Assembly (NCBI GenBank): GCA_030762175.1
Contig: CM060842.1
Location: 69,639,501 to 69,703,500, forward strand
Length of the DNA: 64,000 nucleotides
Direction: 5' to 3'
Origin: Metallyticus violacea
Taxonomy: Eukaryota; Arthropoda; Insecta; Mantodea; Metallyticidae
In this document: positions 60,070 through 64,000 of the stretch, in pieces
Layout: every line of letters starts with the position of its first letter
Numbering within the stretch: the first letter of the stretch is position 1
The notes under the pieces: model-generated
The model's input: the letters and a program-made list of their open reading frames with translations, nothing else
Told to the model about the DNA's origin: nothing
Databases searched by the model: none
Made by a program: the position numbers and the translations under genes

Positions 60070-62074
60070 TGTTCCACTTCCTCCTGAATCTGTCGTTACA
60101 CAATTGGGAACTTAGGGGCAATCGTTTATTATTTTAACAATTTTGAAATTATTCAATATATATTTAGAAAAGTAAATGAAAAATATTAAGTACAGCGCGT
60201 TATGGAAGTAAAGGATGCTATTTTAGGGAACAAAGAAAGGGACTAGATATATTTTAAATTAAATTTCAAATGCCCCTTCTCAACAATTTTGAGATAAAAT
60301 AGTAAACAACCTATCACGAATATAAGTCTAATACAAAAGCTTAAGTCTACGCTTGGCAAATTGCATAGCATTTTGACGGCGCTTTTAAGCAAAATATGGA
60401 GTACTATGTGTTGAAATACGTATCGAAAGTGGAAAATGTGTTTCAGCTAACTAGTATAGCTGTTGAGAAGAAAATGTAAATGATAGAAGTAAAATGAGTG
60501 GTGGAGTTAAAAGCATATGTGATCATGTCACAGTGTTATAAACAATGTTTAACCTCTATTGTATTACGGAAATAAGATGTGGTATCCATGAGTCATTAGT
60601 ACTATATAATCTTGTTGTACTTGTTTAACACGGCGAATAAGACAAGTGCTTGCTTCAATTATTAAGCAGCGACTGCATAGAACATAATGCATGCAATTAG
60701 TTATTGAGTTCACACAAGTAGTGCAAGTTGAAACGCGTGCAGATAGACGGAAATATGTTGTTCTGTACTTACATTATCTGCAATAGTATGGTGCTTAGAT
60801 GGGAGCTGACTGTTTTAACTAGTAATGAAGTGGTGGAAGTTTAGGGAGTATTTGAGTAACACTTCTTCCATTTGAATTCTAATTTTCATATTTGGATTCT
60901 GAGGCATTCTCTTAATTTAATTTTTCTCTTTGGGTACATTCTTGAGCTTGCTGATGGTATATATGGCCTTCCTAAAGGTATAAAATTTATAAATGAAACG
61001 TCTTATTTCACCCTCTTAAATTCATCTATATTTACTCTTTTCTTTCTTTTCCTCGATTTTCCTTTAAATATAAAAACCTACACGTTCATAGTTTTCACAG
61101 CATCCCCGTCTTCTATCATTTCTTTTGTTGTCGAACTTTGACACACCAGTGGCCATGCTAGCGGAATCAGTAACGTAACAGTTCATATATATTTAAATAT
61201 TTTTAAATGTCATTAAATGAACTTTTACGAGCTCGACTATGCAGAGGCCGACTGTAACACCGAATTTCGTACAGAATTTCTTTAAATGTTCAGGCAGTGG
61301 TAATGGAAATTGAAATAAATCAAAAGTGCATTAAATGAGTTATACGGTTATGCAGTGGAAACGGGTACTAGTTCTTGTAATGGATACCTCAGTACCGCAC
61401 AGATTGTAAAACTAAATCAACTAAATGCGCAGGGAGAAAACGTAAGGGTCTCTAGAAACTGCATCTTGTTCAGAGTAATGTTAAGGATGACAGTACTCTA
61501 TTTCTTATTGTTTAATAAATTCTCAGAACCTAACAGAGCAGTCAACTTGCAACGGTTGACTGATATACAACAGAAGCAGCCTAAAAGGAGAAAAGGTCAC
61601 TAGTCAGGTTCCCTTTACATTTCCAGGAGTACTCTTAGAATATTTATTTTATACGATGCTGAATTCCTTTTGATTGTGAATGCAGTTCTGGAATTATCAG
61701 AAATAAATAAAGCAAGGAACGATATAAAGAGTACAATAAACAAAACAAAAATCCGCTTCTAAGCACGCAGTACCTCCCACCTTCCAGCGTTAACGAATCA
61801 CGGAAAGGATGGCATCAAGGGGCTGTTTGATCAATAACGTATTTCTGTATCTGATATCGCTATAAAAATTAAGAGTAGGTTTACAATATAACATTTTATT
61901 CTGTCAGTATGTGTAAACTTCACTTCCATTTTAATAGCATATGTTCTAAATACTCTTAAATTTGTAACCTAATATTTGGTTACCCTGTTTTGTGTAATTT
62001 TCCCTTTTAACAACTCTTTCTCGAGTTTTAAAGTTACACATTTTATAATTGATAATATAACTATTCAGCTCTAA
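60070..62074. other. A+T-rich sequence, nothing recognised
   Basis: Frames at 60872-61141 and 61355-61603 have no family signal. Confidence 0.4.
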
Positions 62075-62272
62075 TTATTTCTAAATGCTGAAAATTATTT
62101 AAAAAAATACGTTATTTTATGCTCTGCCAAGCATATTAAACCTCGATCAGAGTGGAAGAGAAGTCGCATTTCTAGAACTGACGTGCTTTCTATCTCAAAA
62201 CTTGTGGCGGAAATGACACCAAGGGAAATCGCTCGCCAGGAAATGAAGGAGCGTCTGTATACAAGGAACTAG
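62075..62272 (+). other. Unrecognised 65-codon frame with protein-like 3' half
   Basis: Open without ATG from 62075 to a TAG at 62270-62272. The last 45 codons (IKPRSEWKRSRISRTDVLS then KLVAEMTPREIARQEMKERL) are charged and well mixed, and the DNA there is richer in G+C than its surroundings. TTTGCAG follows at 62274-62280, but no convincing acceptor or donor frames it. Function unknown. Confidence 0.2.
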
Positions 62273-63270
62273 GTTTGCAGTCATCGTTCTACTCTTTTTA
62301 CTCCAAAGAAGACTTAGCTGCCATAAGTGGCGATGGTGTTGCAGCAAGCATAGACAACAAGCCTTGTTTAATCTACATCCTATTATTTAAGATTCATAGC
62401 AAATAAACAATAAACTTTATAAAAAGTATTACATTTAAATATTTTAGTTGTAATTTATACAGAAAAAGCGATATTTGTGGAAAAAAAAAATAACCGGCTT
62501 ATATTTAAATTGTCAATATTTAAAACAGTAAAATGATTTACCTTTTCATGATCTGATGTAATTACACCTGATTCTTGCTTAAGGAGATATTTTTAAAGTA
62601 TTTCCTCGTTGATTATGAAATAAATTTGACCTTTAACATAGCGCTGTAAATGTAAGGATATCATTAGCACAACAGCAAGTTGATAATTATATGAATTTCT
62701 CCATGCTGACGAGCACGCAGCGATGCAGCATTCTAATTTTCGCTGATTTTTATATCTGCAGAAAGCGCCATTCATTTGGCAAATGCCTAGCAGAATTTGC
62801 GATCGAGCTTTTCCTGTCGCAATTATTGCATGCTGTACGGCAGCGGGCCAGTAGAATTGTGAGTGATCTCTAAGCACCGGCTCTAACAATTTCTGTCATT
62901 AAAAATCTGCCAGTTGTACGATTTCATCTACACGGACAGGATTTGGTAGCTCATTAAATTTCATAATACTCCGGCATAGTAGCTCCCACCTGAACCTTCA
63001 TTACATCGGCTCAACACCTGGCAGGCCTTCCGTTCGTCGAAACGTATTTATCTGATCGTAGCTTAGCAACAAAGGACTTCATTATCTGAAACTAGTAGTC
63101 GAAACACAGCAGCTTTGAAGAGCCAAAATCTGCCCCTCAGGACCGGATTCGTTACTTCCCGGATCAAGGAGGACCAGATGTACTCGAGAAACTTGCACGA
63201 TTTCTCAAAACCTCCGGACATGACACATGTTTTAACCATTATTACATATTAGTATATAGTCTCAAAACAT
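62273..63270. other. Unassigned sequence
   Basis: A G+C-richer segment from 62690 to 63200 holds overlapping frames on both strands (62593-62889 -, 62691-62873 +) without a recognised family. Confidence 0.35.
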
Positions 63271-63377
63271 TTTTAATAGTGTTAAATGCCAAAACCCTTA
63301 GTAAGGAAGGGCGGTCTTGGCGGTCTGCCTCCCGCTTACGAGTCCGCGCCTTAACGACCTCGGCCAACCGTAGCGGT
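63271..63377 (-). mobile_element. SINE family B, internally deleted copy
   Basis: On the minus strand the tRNA-like head (CCGCTACGGTTGGCCGAGGT, then CGTTAAGGCGCGGACTCG, then GCCAAGACCGCCCTTCC) is joined directly to the tail GTTTTGGCATTTAACACTAT. About 170 bp of body is missing. No clear target duplication. Parallels the shortened family A copy at 8799-8890. Confidence 0.85.
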
Positions 63378-64000
63378 TCAAGAGAAACTCTAGCATATTA
63401 GATTATGTATCGATCGCAGGGCACATACAAATAAAGTGCTAATGATAACTTCAGATATTTAATAAATTGCTCGCGAAAAATCCATTTCAGGTATTCATTG
63501 TACATTTGCTGTTTATTGCGTATAATGAACAATTTTCGTAAGTATTTTACTAAATCTGTGTTAAATTATAGACAAAAATATTTTCTCTATTTTCTTCACA
63601 CATCGCTGATGGTTATTTGACTGCGAGACTGACAGCTTCACTGAATTCAGAGCCCGTTTCATCTTCCCTGTTACACCAACTTTTAAGATCGTTGTAGATG
63701 TAACAGGTGACTGGTAATGCAACCTGGGACATCCGAGATCCAGTAGTTTGGAGATCAGATTCTGAAACGATTGGCAACGATATAGAATCCTCGGATCGAC
63801 AACGGTAGTTGAGGCGAACTACATCCCCGTAATCCGTATGTCCAAAGGGAAAGCAAAAAGAGAAATATTGGGTCAAACTGAATAATGCATGAATCTGAGG
63901 TCAAGTATTTACTTGCCGTTAATTGTGCAATCAATTGCATTGAGGTTTGAATACCTTGGTCCCCCCCCCCCTCCAAGTTTCCTTAGCTATGAATGCTTTA
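63378..64000. other. Unassigned sequence to window end
   Basis: Two overlapping minus-strand frames (63613-63876 and 63755-63976) lie in moderate-G+C DNA but show no domain. A poly-C run of about eleven bases starts near 63960. Confidence 0.35.

Noticed and set aside
1..64000. CRISPR array, bacterial operons, integrons or phage genes
   Set aside because: No regularly spaced short repeats, no Shine-Dalgarno-led compact genes; the repeat content is that of an animal nuclear genome.

Overview
This is an A+T-rich (about two thirds A+T by eye) stretch of a large eukaryotic nuclear genome, most likely an insect. It holds tRNA-derived SINEs, mariner/Tc1, pogo/Tigger-like and hAT-like DNA transposons, non-LTR retrotransposon RNase H fragments and long microsatellites. 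I found no intact cellular gene, no operon-like spacing and no ribosomal or genuine tRNA gene. The species cannot be settled from the sequence; a cockroach/termite-type or other repeat-rich insect genome would fit (inference). Most of the open reading frames here are short chance frames or fall inside repeats.

Repeat families. SINE family A (about 300 bp, tRNA-like 5' head, tail reading CATAAATAAATC plus A-run) lies at 769-1079 (-), 5356-5483 (-), 8738-9081 (-, with a second copy nested at 8799-8890 +), 12759-13056 (+), 14029-14330 (+) and 44524-44800 (-). SINE family B (about 270 bp, a different tRNA-like head) lies at 28722-28985 (+), 39122-39340 (-), 52387-52664 (-), 57983-58035 (-) and 63271-63377 (-). 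A third tRNA-containing repeat (D) lies at 13686-13985 and 16015-16290. A hAT-like MITE of 600-700 bp (C) lies at 9509-10191, 29733-30383, 41880-42478 and 58050-58526. Foldback-type elements lie at 4708-5231 and 19331-19545.

Transposase and retrotransposon remnants. A degenerate mariner (23520-24710, -) and a degenerate Tc1/mariner-type element (39625-41318, +) both keep recognisable terminal inverted repeats. A mariner C-terminal scrap (18586-18759, +), a pogo/Tigger 5' fragment (47877-48250, +), two LINE RNase H fragments (35890-36625 -, 51830-52130 +), a possible LINE C-terminus (34640-34980, -) and a decayed copy of a multi-copy arthropod protein family (27890-28400, -) make up the rest.

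Unexplained structure. Three long reading frames carry far fewer stops than expected: 49551-50018 (155 codons, one stop), 38259-38609 (116 codons, one stop) and 59518-60069 (about 183 codons, four stops). I cannot name any of them. A diverged four-unit tandem array with a period of about 150 bp lies at 50996-51600, and several G+C/CpG-rich islands (e.g. 42780-43130, 25085-25440, 53440-53720) stand out. The remaining sequence is A+T-rich and, as far as I can read, without recognisable content. I found nothing that qualifies as a new biological system; the best leads are the decayed frames and the nested or internally deleted SINEs.
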